Below are positions 1-6,748 of a DNA stretch of 64,000 nucleotides, one piece after another (position 1 is the stretch's first letter; every line of letters starts with the position of its first letter). The translations under genes and the position numbers were made by a program. Where the stretch lies: the NCBI GenBank assembly GCA_900554305.1, contig USGV01000004.1:1-64000 (forward strand), read 5' to 3'. The stretch is from an uncultured Mycoplasmatota bacterium. Lineage in GTDB: Bacteria > Bacillota_I > Bacilli_A > RF39 > UBA660. The notes beneath the pieces were generated by a model. The model saw only the letters and a list, made by a program, of their open reading frames with translations. It made no database searches and was not told the origin of the DNA.

Positions 1-62
1 GATTCGAACCCCTGACCTTTTGGTTCGTAGCCAAACACTCTATCCAACTGAGCTACGAGCGC
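1..62 (-). tRNA. tRNA-Arg(ACG), 3' end cut by window edge
   Basis: The D-arm, anticodon arm and most of the T-arm are present. The 7-base anticodon loop CTACGAA sits between TTTGG and CCAAA, giving anticodon ACG, normally edited to ICG. The 5' acceptor strand GCGCTCG ends at 62, and the 3' acceptor strand lies outside the window. It is the last gene of the second tRNA unit. Confidence 0.95.
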
Positions 63-105
63 ATGTCACGTACCAAATTTATATGAATTTTAAATACTAA
101 CAAAA

Positions 106-181
106 TGGTGGCTCCAGCGGGAATCGAACCAGCGACACAGGGATTTTCAGTCCCTTGCTCTACCGACTGAGCTATGAAGCC
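106..181 (-). tRNA. tRNA-Phe(GAA)
   Basis: Complete 76-nt cloverleaf. The anticodon loop CTGAAAA lies between AGGGA and TCCCT. Acceptor GGCTTCA pairs with TGGAGCC, and CCA is encoded. It follows tRNA-Asp by only 3 nt. Confidence 0.97.
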
Positions 182-184
182 AAA

Positions 185-261
185 TGGCGGTCTCAACGGG
201 ACTCGAACCCGCGATCTTCTGCGTGACAGGCAGACGTGTTAACCAGCTGCACCATGAGACC
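185..261 (-). tRNA. tRNA-Asp(GTC)
   Basis: Complete 77-nt cloverleaf with anticodon loop CTGTCAC in stem TCTGC/GCAGA and an encoded CCA. It lies between tRNA-fMet and tRNA-Phe in the Ser-fMet-Asp-Phe-Arg unit. Confidence 0.97.
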
Positions 262-264
262 AAA

Positions 265-341
265 TGGTTGCGGGAGAAGGATTTGAACCTCCGACCTCAG
301 GGTTATGAGCCCTGCGAGCTACCGAACTGCTCCATCCCGCG
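265..341 (-). tRNA. initiator tRNA-fMet(CAT)
   Basis: Anticodon loop CTCATAA gives CAT. Two initiator hallmarks separate it from elongator Met and Ile-lysidine tRNAs: the unpaired C1 against A72 at the top of the acceptor stem (CGCGGGA against TCCCGCA) and three G-C pairs (GGG/CCC) next to the anticodon loop. CCA is encoded. Confidence 0.95.
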
Positions 342-347
342 ATATAA

Positions 348-440
348 TGGCGGAGGAAAAGGGATTCGAACCCCTGCGCCGCTCGCACGACCTCCCGGTT
401 TTCAAGACCGGTCCCTTCAACCAGACTTGGGTATTCCTCC
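348..440 (-). tRNA. tRNA-Ser(TGA)
   Basis: A 93-nt class II tRNA with a long variable arm and anticodon loop CTTGAAA in stem CCGGT/ACCGG. Acceptor GGAGGAA and encoded CCA are present. It is the first gene of the second tRNA unit, about 20 nt after its predicted start site. Confidence 0.97.
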
Positions 441-467
441 AAACGTCTATTTTCAGACGACAAAATG

Positions 468-497
468 ATTATAACACAACAATTCAAAAAGTGTCAA
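468..497 (-). promoter_or_regulatory. promoter of Ser-fMet-Asp-Phe-Arg tRNA unit
   Basis: On the minus strand, a consensus -35 TTGACA (497-492) and -10 TATAAT (473-468) are separated by 18 nt. A TG dinucleotide one base before the -10 makes it an extended -10 promoter. Initiation would fall near 461, about 20 nt before tRNA-Ser. Confidence 0.85.
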
Positions 498-526
498 CCA
501 TTATTTTAAATAATAATATATTTTAT

Positions 527-558
527 AAAAAAACTCATCAACTATTAAAGTAATGAGT
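527..558 (-). terminator. terminator of first tRNA unit
   Basis: After tRNA-Leu the minus strand has ACTCAT, a 14-nt loop with a short inner stem, ATGAGT, then seven T. The rest of the 128-nt gap (441-568) holds only the promoter of the next tRNA unit. Confidence 0.65.
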
Positions 559-568
559 AATTTTCTAA

Positions 569-657
569 TGGTGCCTAAGGCCGGACTTGAACCGGCACGA
601 GGGTTGAATCTCGCAGGATTTTAAGTCCTGTGCGTCTACCAATTCCGCCACTCAGGC
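569..657 (-). tRNA. tRNA-Leu(TAA)
   Basis: An 89-nt class II tRNA with a long variable arm and anticodon loop CTTAAAA in stem CAGGA/TCCTG. Acceptor GCCTGAG pairs with CTTAGGC (one G-U), and CCA is encoded. It is the last gene of the first tRNA unit. Confidence 0.97.
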
Positions 658-658
658 A

Positions 659-734
659 TGGTGATCTGTATGAGATTCGAACTCATGACCCTTTGATTAA
701 AAGTCAAATGCTCTACCGACTGAGCTAACAGATC
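659..734 (-). tRNA. tRNA-Lys(TTT)
   Basis: Complete 76-nt cloverleaf with anticodon loop CTTTTAA in stem TTTGA/TCAAA, acceptor GATCTGT and encoded CCA. Only one base separates it from tRNA-Leu. Confidence 0.97.
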
Positions 735-742
735 AACTATAA

Positions 743-817
743 TGGCTGCCTCGGTTAGATTCGAACTAACGCATGTCAGAGTCAAAGTCTGATGCCTTAC
801 CACTTGGCTACGAGGCA
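743..817 (-). tRNA. tRNA-Gln(TTG)
   Basis: Complete 75-nt cloverleaf. Anticodon loop CTTTGAC in stem TCAGA/TCTGA gives TTG. Acceptor TGCCTCG pairs with CGAGGCA, the weak first pair typical of tRNA-Gln. CCA is encoded. Confidence 0.96.
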
Positions 818-823
818 ATACAG

Positions 824-907
824 TGGTGGAGAGGAATGGATTCGAACCATTGAACCCGAAGGAACAGATTTACAGTCTGTCGCGTTTAGCCTCTTCGCTA
901 CCTCTCC
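824..907 (-). tRNA. tRNA-Tyr(GTA)
   Basis: An 84-nt class II tRNA, as usual for bacterial Tyr, with anticodon loop CTGTAAA in stem ACAGA/TCTGT, acceptor GGAGAGG and encoded CCA. Confidence 0.97.
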
Positions 908-915
908 AAAAAAAA

Positions 916-991
<76 letters not shown>

Positions 992-992
992 A

Positions 993-1069
993 TGGTGGGC
1001 GATATAGGACTCGAACCTGTGACCCCCTGCTTGTAAGGCAGGTGCTCTAACCAACTGAGCTAATCGCCC
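993..1069 (-). tRNA. tRNA-Val(TAC)
   Basis: Complete 77-nt cloverleaf with anticodon loop CTTACAA in stem CCTGC/GCAGG, acceptor GGGCGAT and encoded CCA. It is the first gene of the first tRNA unit. Confidence 0.97.
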
Positions 1070-1092
1070 AAAAATGTCAGTTGACAGTACTA

Positions 1093-1121
1093 AATATACC
1101 AACAATTTAAATGTTTGTCAA
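1093..1121 (-). promoter_or_regulatory. promoter of Val-Thr-Tyr-Gln-Lys-Leu tRNA unit
   Basis: On the minus strand, -35 TTGACA (1121-1116), a 17-nt spacer and -10 TATATT (1098-1093) lie just upstream of tRNA-Val. Near-identical inverted arms AGTTGACAGTA (1079-1089) and TACTATCAACT (1122-1132) bracket the promoter. Confidence 0.8.
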
Positions 1122-1139
1122 TACTATCAACTAATTTTT

Positions 1140-1511
1140 TTAATTTTTTTGTATCTCTAATAAAATTTCACGTTTTTTATTTAAAATCCATGTAGGTAAA
1201 GCCTCTTGTAAACTACTAAAACCGCTGGTAGTCTCAACGATTTTTTTCCTCTTCTTTTTAGAAAATTTATAATCAATATTTTTAATGCTTAACTTTAAGT
1301 GATATGATTCTAAATCACTATCATCAATAATTAGAGCTCGGATGGTCTCACCTACATAAACATAGTCCGCTGGATTTTTTACAAAAAAATCGGAAATTTC
1401 AGAAATATGGATAAGTCCACTATAATACTCATCCAAGCTAACAAAAATACCGTATTTTTCAATACCTGTAACACATCCCGTTACAATTTCTCCTTTTTTA
1501 TATTGATTCAT
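1140..1511 (-). CDS. S1-domain RNA-binding protein, GSP13/YugI (CvfD) family
   Basis: A 123-residue cytoplasmic protein. Residues 5-75 form one S1/OB-fold RNA-binding domain: GEIVTGCVTGIEKYGIFVSL, then the GLIHISEIS motif and a final LKLSIK strand. A short basic linker (KKKRKK) and a C-terminal helix follow. Length and layout match the general stress protein 13/CvfD family (about 130 residues), known in Firmicutes as ribosome-associated or post-transcriptional regulators. The ATG at 1511 has AGGAAG nine bases upstream. It stands alone between the tRNA array and the divergent nifU-like gene. The role as a translation or RNA regulator comes from the family. Confidence 0.85.
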   Translation of the reverse strand: MNQYKKGEIVTGCVTGIEKYGIFVSLDEYYSGLIHISEISDFFVKNPADYVYVGETIRALIIDDSDLESYHLKLSIKNIDYKFSKKKRKKIVETTSGFSSLQEALPTWILNKKREILLEIQKN

Positions 1512-1575
1512 TAAAACACTTCCTAATAATTAGTATAACATCAAAACCTCACATTAACAAGAATAAGCAAAATAA

Positions 1576-1603
1576 TTGACGTACAAGAAAAAAAGTGTAT
1601 ACT
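1576..1603 (+). promoter_or_regulatory. promoter of the NifU-like gene
   Basis: TTGACG (1576-1581), a 16-nt spacer and TATACT (1598-1603) are followed by an AGGTGAT ribosome binding site four bases before the ATG at 1620. Confidence 0.7.
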
Positions 1604-1619
1604 ATAAATAGGTGATTAT

Positions 1620-1853
1620 ATGAAAGAAAACATAGAACAAAAAATCAAAAATACTATTGAAAAAATCAGACCATTTTTAATTAATGATGGCGGGGATATA
1701 GAATTCATTAAATATGAAGAAAATATAGTATACATTAAATTAAAAGGAGCCTGTGAAAGCTGTCCAATGATGGATATTACTATAAAAGATGGAATTGAAC
1801 AATTATTAATTAATGAAATTTCTGAAATAAAAGAAGTGAGGAATATATCATAG
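1620..1853 (+). CDS. NifU-like iron-sulfur scaffold/carrier protein
   Basis: A 77-residue single-domain protein corresponding to the NifU C-terminal (Nfu) domain, which binds a transient Fe-S cluster through a CxxC pair and delivers it to client proteins. The motif is visible as GACESCPM (residues 42-49). The N-terminal region IRPFLINDGGDIEF is typical of the family. It resembles B. subtilis YutI in size. The gene reads opposite to its neighbours and converges on the YutH-like gene. In Bacillus the nifU-like yutI also lies near yutH and yutD, so the neighbourhood is partly conserved. Confidence 0.9.
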   Translation: MKENIEQKIKNTIEKIRPFLINDGGDIEFIKYEENIVYIKLKGACESCPMMDITIKDGIEQLLINEISEIKEVRNIS

Positions 1854-1859
1854 TATTTC

Positions 1860-2735
1860 TCATTTTTTTATCCAATCAATCTGAGGAATTTTAACAAAAA
1901 GAAAAATACATTGACATAATTGACGTAAAAATAAATAATACTTATCAACAGAAAAAATAATTTTAGTAAGATCTTCTTCGGACCCCTTATTGCTTATAAT
2001 ACAATCATACACATCAAAATAATAAGATGGAAATAACAATCTAGAAAACAATAAAATATAATCATTATAGCTAAAATGCAAAGCTTCAAAGAGAGAAATA
2101 AAAGAAAAATCCTGATAATTATCTGAAAAAAACAAAAATTTAATATATTCAGCAACATCTCTCGCATAATAATCAACAGTAATATTTAATGGATTCAAAT
2201 AATTACAATAAGAAATACGCTCATGACACAAAAACAAATCAAAAGATTCACAAGAATGAATATTATAAGAGAAATATGAAATTGCATTTTCAGCCAATCC
2301 AATATAATAATTAAAGCTTTCCAAAATCAAAGGATATATATCAGAAATATGCTTGAATTGATATTCATAATAATCTACTTTCTTAATCCATAAATAATTC
2401 CAGGCATAAGAAAAATCAACACGAAGTATTTTAGATACATTGATAGGATGCAGAAGATCATTTAAAATATTATATTGCTCATCAATATGCAATAATAAAA
2501 TATACCAATCATTAGAAATTCGAGTGAATGCCTCACCATAAATATTAAAAACTATTTGATATCCTTTAGTATAATTAAGTTTTTGTAATATATCGATTAC
2601 TCTCTTACTTTTTTCAATATTTTCTACTAATTCCAAAGAAAAAACTTTATTATCTGATTTAAAATAATAGGAATCTCTCTTTTCAAAATTTTCAATTTCT
2701 AATAAATTATAATAATACATTATATTATCTTTCAT
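1860..2735 (-). CDS. putative spore coat kinase-fold protein, YutH-like
   Basis: A 291-residue cytoplasmic protein very rich in Tyr, Phe, Ile and Asn. No strong kinase motifs remain. In the C-terminal half, LCHERIS followed by VDYYARDVAEYIKFLF resembles the 'CHxR ... D..xRDlAEyIR' pattern of the YutH/CotS group, a degenerate aminoglycoside-phosphotransferase fold found in the spore coat. The catalytic HGD is replaced by CHER. Its position next to yutD, yunB and sigG homologues supports a spore role. The start is uncertain: ATG 2735 has no clear ribosome site, and ATG 2720 is an alternative. The assignment rests on weak similarity plus context. Confidence 0.5.
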   Translation of the reverse strand: MKDNIMYYYNLLEIENFEKRDSYYFKSDNKVFSLELVENIEKSKRVIDILQKLNYTKGYQIVFNIYGEAFTRISNDWYILLLHIDEQYNILNDLLHPINVSKILRVDFSYAWNYLWIKKVDYYEYQFKHISDIYPLILESFNYYIGLAENAISYFSYNIHSCESFDLFLCHERISYCNYLNPLNITVDYYARDVAEYIKFLFFSDNYQDFSFISLFEALHFSYNDYILLFSRLLFPSYYFDVYDCIISNKGSEEDLTKIIFSVDKYYLFLRQLCQCIFLFVKIPQIDWIKK

Positions 2736-2763
2736 AATTAAAACATATGAAAGAAACTAAAAA

Positions 2764-2788
2764 AAAAGAATAGATTAACTATTCTTTT
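2764..2788 (-). terminator. terminator after the ISFPR-repeat gene
   Basis: A perfect 10-bp stem AAAAGAATAG/CTATTCTTTT with a 5-nt loop, then a run of T on the minus strand. It overlaps the stop codon of the 498-residue gene. AT symmetry means it could work in both directions. Confidence 0.75.
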
Positions 2789-4284
2789 TAAGCAGCGAGA
2801 GAATAAGTCTTAGCATTATCGCTTACTTGACTATTAGGAACAACAGCAAGTACACTATTAAATTGCTCAATATGTGCTTCGTTCCTATCTGCTGCAGCTT
2901 CTATTTTACGAGCTTCTTGAATTTGCTGTTCTGTCATTACTCTAAGTTCTTGCTCTTTTTTCATATTATTTTCAATATCAGCTTCTATTTCATTTAAATA
3001 AGCATAAGCTTTTTCTTTTACTTCTTCTAAAGCTTCACTTGAAACATCATATCGTTGTGCTGCAGTTTTCAAAACTTCAACACTAGATTGGAATTCCTTC
3101 TCAGCATCCACTTTTTTACTATGACTAGCCTCTTGATCCTGTAAACGTTTTTCAACTTTTGCCAAAAGTTCTTCAAAATCAGTATCATCTTCTGAAGATA
3201 TTTGAATCTTTTTAAGTTCAGAAATAGAGGTATCATCTACTTTCACATCATTAGCCTGTTCTGGAACTTCTGAAGTCAAATCTAAATCATTAAATAAAAA
3301 TTTATCTTTACGCTCTGGAACTACAATTGGAACCTCTCTGTTAATGACAACGTCATCATCACGAGATTCAGAATTTGAAACAGTAGTATCAGATTGAAAC
3401 AATCCATTACCAGAAATCATATTCGTCGGTAATTTACTATCAATTTGATATTTCTTTACTTTTGCCTTAGTATAAGAAGCTTTCTTCACAACACTATTTT
3501 CTTGTTTTTCAGATATCTCTGAAGGTGCAGAATCAAAAGCCACATCTACAGTACTCTTCATTTTTTCAGAATCTAAATTCTTGTCATTAACATTATCAAT
3601 CGAAATAGATGTATCTTTCTCATCTTGAGAAGCCATACTACTAGAATGAGAAATTTCTTCAAAAGCAACAGCATCATTTTTTTGAGTAGTAGCAGTATGT
3701 TTAATTACTCTATTATACATAACGTCAGTTAAACGGATTAATCTACTACTCAAACTATTTATAGGTTGACTGGTATAATAATTACTGCTCTCTAAATTAA
3801 TATTTTCTAAAACAGAAGCAATTGCATGATTATCTACAGTTTCTTTATCATCAGTATGATGCTCATTTTTTTGATTAGCTTGATCCAAATAAACTCGAGG
3901 AAAAGAAATCACCTTATTAGTAGAAATTTCTTTAGACTCAGGATCTTTACTTTGCTCTAAATAAACACGAGGAAAAGAAATTACTTTGCTAGTAGAAGTT
4001 TGCTTAGACTCAGAATTCTCACTTTGATCCAAATAAACTCGAGGAAAAGAAATTACTCTATTAGTAGAACTTTCTTTAGACTCAGAATTTTTACTTTGTT
4101 CTAAATAAGCCCGAGGAAAAGAAATTATTCTATCATTAGAACTTTTTTCAGAATCAGATAATGAACGCACTTTAGCACGAACGTTACCATTAGAAGTATT
4201 ACTCAATTTAATCCTCTTAGGAACATTTACAGCCTTCCCATAATTAGTAAACTCGAAAGTTGATTTTAAAACAACATTATCCAT
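2788..4284 (-). CDS. unknown protein with ISFPRVYL repeats and C-terminal coiled coil
   Basis: A 498-residue hydrophilic protein without signal peptide or membrane segment. I do not recognise a family. Residues of roughly 49-135 contain four tandem 24-residue repeats, each with the core [RK][VI]ISFPR[VA]YL[ED]Q and an acidic/serine linker. A long Ser/Asp/Glu/Lys-rich region of low complexity follows. From about residue 380 there is a strongly predicted coiled coil (heptads of E, K, A and L), ending in YSLAA. The ATG at 4284 is preceded by AGGAGG. It lies directly downstream of the DUF1292 gene and in the spore gene block. A cytoplasmic scaffold or spore morphogenetic protein is possible, but that is only inference. 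Confidence 0.8.
   Translation of the reverse strand: MDNVVLKSTFEFTNYGKAVNVPKRIKLSNTSNGNVRAKVRSLSDSEKSSNDRIISFPRAYLEQSKNSESKESSTNRVISFPRVYLDQSENSESKQTSTSKVISFPRVYLEQSKDPESKEISTNKVISFPRVYLDQANQKNEHHTDDKETVDNHAIASVLENINLESSNYYTSQPINSLSSRLIRLTDVMYNRVIKHTATTQKNDAVAFEEISHSSSMASQDEKDTSISIDNVNDKNLDSEKMKSTVDVAFDSAPSEISEKQENSVVKKASYTKAKVKKYQIDSKLPTNMISGNGLFQSDTTVSNSESRDDDVVINREVPIVVPERKDKFLFNDLDLTSEVPEQANDVKVDDTSISELKKIQISSEDDTDFEELLAKVEKRLQDQEASHSKKVDAEKEFQSSVEVLKTAAQRYDVSSEALEEVKEKAYAYLNEIEADIENNMKKEQELRVMTEQQIQEARKIEAAADRNEAHIEQFNSVLAVVPNSQVSDNAKTYSLAA
3880..4150 (-). repeat. four 72-bp tandem repeats encoding ISFPR(V/A)YL(E/D)Q
   Basis: Four in-frame copies spaced 72 bp (about 4099-4140, 4026-4068, 3955-3996 and 3883-3926). 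The aa core is strictly kept while the linkers (SKNSESKESST, SENSESKQTST, SKDPESKEIST) vary, suggesting selection on the motif. Confidence 0.85.
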
Positions 4285-4299
4285 TTCAAATCCCTCCTA

Positions 4300-4563
4300 C
4301 TATTCGCTTTTAGCAAGTTCTCTTAAAACATCTTTAATACGATTCCATTCCTCTTCACTTTCAACACCTAAAAGTCTAGTTTCACCATTAGAACGATCAA
4401 CGTTAGAAACATATACTGTAATATTATTGTCTTCATCACGTTCATTTTTAGTATAAATTACATACTCTTTTTTATTATCCTTAAATTCAAAAGCGAAGAC
4501 AACTTCTACTTCCTCACTCAAGCCGTCATCTGAAACTATTTTCATCATTTTATTTTCATTCAT
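4300..4563 (-). CDS. DUF1292 family protein
   Basis: An 87-residue acidic cytoplasmic protein. It has the DUF1292 pattern: MKIVSDDG near the N-terminus, then VVFAFEFKDNKKEYVIYT, and a C-terminal EEEWNRIKDVLREL. The family is small and widespread in Firmicutes (YrzB-like) and has no established function. I chose ATG 4563 because GGGAGG lies 11 bases before it. A TTG at 4572 would leave only 2 bases. The 16-nt gap to the next gene indicates co-transcription with the ISFPR-repeat gene. Confidence 0.85.
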   Translation of the reverse strand: MNENKMMKIVSDDGLSEEVEVVFAFEFKDNKKEYVIYTKNERDEDNNITVYVSNVDRSNGETRLLGVESEEEWNRIKDVLRELAKSE

Positions 4564-4628
4564 AATAAACAAGTCCTCCCTTTATTATCCATATAATATA
4601 ATTATATCGTATTTTAAATAAAATACAA

Positions 4629-4910
4629 CTATTTTTTATGAACTTTTTTTAATAAGAAGGTTTTTGAGCCGTAATTACAATATTCTTTTATGTATGTTTT
4701 TAAAAATTGAATATCATTATATTTTTTTACATTTTTATTTGTAGATTCATAAAATCCTTTTAATCGAACTTTATCACCAGCAAAATCACCAAAAACATAA
4801 TCAAAGCTATCAAAATAATCTGTAAAATAATCTTTTAATTTCTCATAATTAAAACAATTATCATCGGACACCAATTCATAAAGATGACCACGAATTTCAT
4901 ATTTTGCCAT
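4629..4910 (-). CDS. yutD: YutD family protein (DUF1027)
   Basis: A 93-residue cytoplasmic protein of the YutD family, whose function is unknown. The family signature is clear: DYVFGDFAGDKVRLKGFYES in the middle and YIKEYCNYGSKTFLLKK near the C-terminus (family form LRLKGFY ... YLxEYCNFGCxYFVLKK). The start ATG at 4910 follows GAGGTGAT. In Bacillus yutD lies near lipA and yunB. Here it is directly downstream of the yunB homologue, so the order is conserved. Confidence 0.85.
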   Translation of the reverse strand: MAKYEIRGHLYELVSDDNCFNYEKLKDYFTDYFDSFDYVFGDFAGDKVRLKGFYESTNKNVKKYNDIQFLKTYIKEYCNYGSKTFLLKKVHKK

Positions 4911-4942
4911 TATATCACCTCAAAACAATTATAACATACATA

Positions 4943-5662
4943 TTATTGAACCATAGAAGAAAAAGTTTCTAGCGAATTTTTATCAATAATTCCACCATAA
5001 TAATTGGGAACTACCCCAGAGATAACTTTAATGCTTAATGGTGCTTCTACTTTAATAGCAACAATATCAGAAGACTTAGGTAAAGAAATTTTTTCCTTGA
5101 TTTCTACTTCAACATATACTTCCAAAAGAAGATTGTTAATTCCATAACTTGTAACTTTCGTCTTTAAATGACTACTAACCTGCCCTAGAAAAGACATTCT
5201 TAACGGAATAACAGGTCCCAAATTAGCTACAAATCCATTTCCTGTCAACGCCCCCAAAGGAACTTCACATACAATTCCAGAATCAATAAATTGATAATTT
5301 ATTCCAGATAAAGATGAAGACAAAAAAAACTCATCAATATTTCCCTCTTCTAAATCATAAAGCCTAGAATAAATAATCTGGTTAATATCTTTCAATAATG
5401 AATTAACTTTCTTTGTGTTATAATCAATCATTTCCACTTCGTTTTTGTCATTTCTAGTAATCGAAAATAAAGATTCACTAATTTCTTTAGTTAATATATC
5501 ATTTATAGCGGAATCAACAACATTAGATGTAACCCGTTCGACTTCTCCACTAAAATAATTAACTAAAATAGGATTGACTCGATTCCCTAATAAAAAAAGA
5601 AAAAGCAATGATACAAAAACAGCAAGTAAAAAAGAAATTACCATTTTTTTCCAAACACTCAT
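4943..5662 (-). CDS. yunB: sporulation protein YunB
   Basis: A 239-residue membrane-anchored protein with one N-terminal transmembrane segment (about residues 8-26) and an external domain. Family motifs are visible: VPLGALTGNGFVANLGPVIP at about 140-160, then TKVTSYGINNLLLEVYV and IKVISGVVPNYY. YunB is made under sigma-E in Bacillus and is needed for normal spore formation; its biochemical role is not settled. The ATG overlaps the ylmC stop by 4 nt (ATGA), so the two are translationally coupled. No odd features. Confidence 0.9.
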   Translation of the reverse strand: MSVWKKMVISFLLAVFVSLLFLFLLGNRVNPILVNYFSGEVERVTSNVVDSAINDILTKEISESLFSITRNDKNEVEMIDYNTKKVNSLLKDINQIIYSRLYDLEEGNIDEFFLSSSLSGINYQFIDSGIVCEVPLGALTGNGFVANLGPVIPLRMSFLGQVSSHLKTKVTSYGINNLLLEVYVEVEIKEKISLPKSSDIVAIKVEAPLSIKVISGVVPNYYGGIIDKNSLETFSSMVQ

Positions 5663-5889
5663 TTTTTATTTATATTAACTAAAATAACATCTTCTCCAAT
5701 TTTAGTAATATCTTTCCACAAAATTTTAGTATCATTGCCTCTATTAAAATTAAACAAAGATTTACCAGACTCAATAATTAATGATTCGATATGTCCATCC
5801 ATCATAACATTAACATCTATGATATTACCCACATTCTTACCATCTCCGACGGATACAATTGTCTTATTTTGAAGCTCTGATAACAGCAT
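5659..5889 (-). CDS. ylmC: YlmC/YmxH family sporulation PRC-barrel protein
   Basis: A 76-residue single PRC-barrel domain: ELQNKTIVSVGDGKNVGNI, then the central HIESLIIESG strand and the end motif DITKIGEDVILV. YlmC/YmxH proteins are small, spore-associated and usually encoded just after sigG, as here (30 nt downstream). The ATG at 5889 follows AGGTGAT with a 6-nt gap. The function is unknown; the assignment rests on both motif and synteny. Confidence 0.88.
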   Translation of the reverse strand: MLLSELQNKTIVSVGDGKNVGNIIDVNVMMDGHIESLIIESGKSLFNFNRGNDTKILWKDITKIGEDVILVNINKK

Positions 5890-5919
5890 ATGTAAATCAC
5901 CTAATAAAATATATGCATA

Positions 5920-6696
5920 CTACCGCAAAACTTTCTTTAATTGTTTAATAGCACCTTTCTCAATTCTTGAAACTTGAGCTTGACTAATTTGCAATTGCTC
6001 TGCAATCTCCATCTGAGTTTTTCCTACAACAAAGCGTTCATCTAAAATAAATTGTTCTCGTTCTTCAAGAGCATTAATCGCCTCATCTAAAGCAACTTTC
6101 ATAGAAATTCTGTTACTGTTTGTTTGCTTATCTTCAATCTGATCAGCTAAATAAATTGTATCACCACCATCAGAATAAATTGGTTCAAACATACTAACGG
6201 GTTCTCTTAAAGAATCCAATGCCTGAATAATATCAAATAAATCTACACCTAATTCTTGAGCAACATCCTCAAGCTGCGCCTCCTGTCCAGTTTTATTATA
6301 AAACTCTTCCTTATATTTCAAGGTCTTATATGCAATGTCACGAAGAGAACGACTAACACGAATACTATTATTATCTCTTAGATATCTCCTAATTTCTCCC
6401 AAAATCATAGGAACAGCATAAGTTGAAAACTTAACTTCATGAGACAAATCAAAATTATCAATTGCCTTCAATAACCCCACACACCCAATTTGAAACAAAT
6501 CATCCATATTTTCAACACGATAATGAAATCTTTTTAAAATCGATAAAACTAATTTTAAATTTCCTTCCACTAACTGCGTTCTTGCACTATCATCACCTTT
6601 TTTTAGTTTTGTAAATAGTTGGTTCATTTTTTCGTTATCAAGAACAGGAAGATTACTAGTATCTATACCACTAATTTCTACTTTATATTTTGCCAT
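5920..6696 (-). CDS. sigG: RNA polymerase sporulation sigma factor SigG
   Basis: A 258-residue sigma-70 family factor directing late forespore transcription. The SigG-specific N-terminus KVEISGIDTSNLPVL is present. Region 2 reads DDLFQIGCVGLLKAIDNFDL and VKFSTYAVPMILGEIRRYLRD; region 3 follows VSRSLRDIAYK; region 4 has MEIAEQLQISQAQVSRIEKGAI. This matches B. subtilis SigG nearly end to end, against SigF which lacks the N-terminal motif. Start ATG 6696 follows AAAGGAG. The leader can fold so that this site is paired (see 6702-6737). The upstream gene is a GH13 enzyme, whereas Bacillus has the spoIIGA-sigE pair. Confidence 0.95.
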   Translation of the reverse strand: MAKYKVEISGIDTSNLPVLDNEKMNQLFTKLKKGDDSARTQLVEGNLKLVLSILKRFHYRVENMDDLFQIGCVGLLKAIDNFDLSHEVKFSTYAVPMILGEIRRYLRDNNSIRVSRSLRDIAYKTLKYKEEFYNKTGQEAQLEDVAQELGVDLFDIIQALDSLREPVSMFEPIYSDGGDTIYLADQIEDKQTNSNRISMKVALDEAINALEEREQFILDERFVVGKTQMEIAEQLQISQAQVSRIEKGAIKQLKKVLR

Positions 6697-6737
6697 AAAA
6701 AAGCTCCTTTCATTTCTCTTGTGAGAAAAAAAGAGCT
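6696..6737 (-). promoter_or_regulatory. sigG leader hairpin covering the ribosome binding site
   Basis: In the minus-strand RNA, AGCUC (6737-6733) pairs with GAGCU (6706-6702), and UUUCUC (6728-6723) pairs with GAGAAA (6718-6713) around an ACAA loop, with extra A-U pairs between. The outer stem includes three of the four bases of the GGAG ribosome site. Six U lie between the stem and the AUG, so it also looks like an intrinsic terminator or attenuator for the upstream GH13 gene. Confidence 0.55.
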
Positions 6738-6748
6738 ATTTTATTCAA

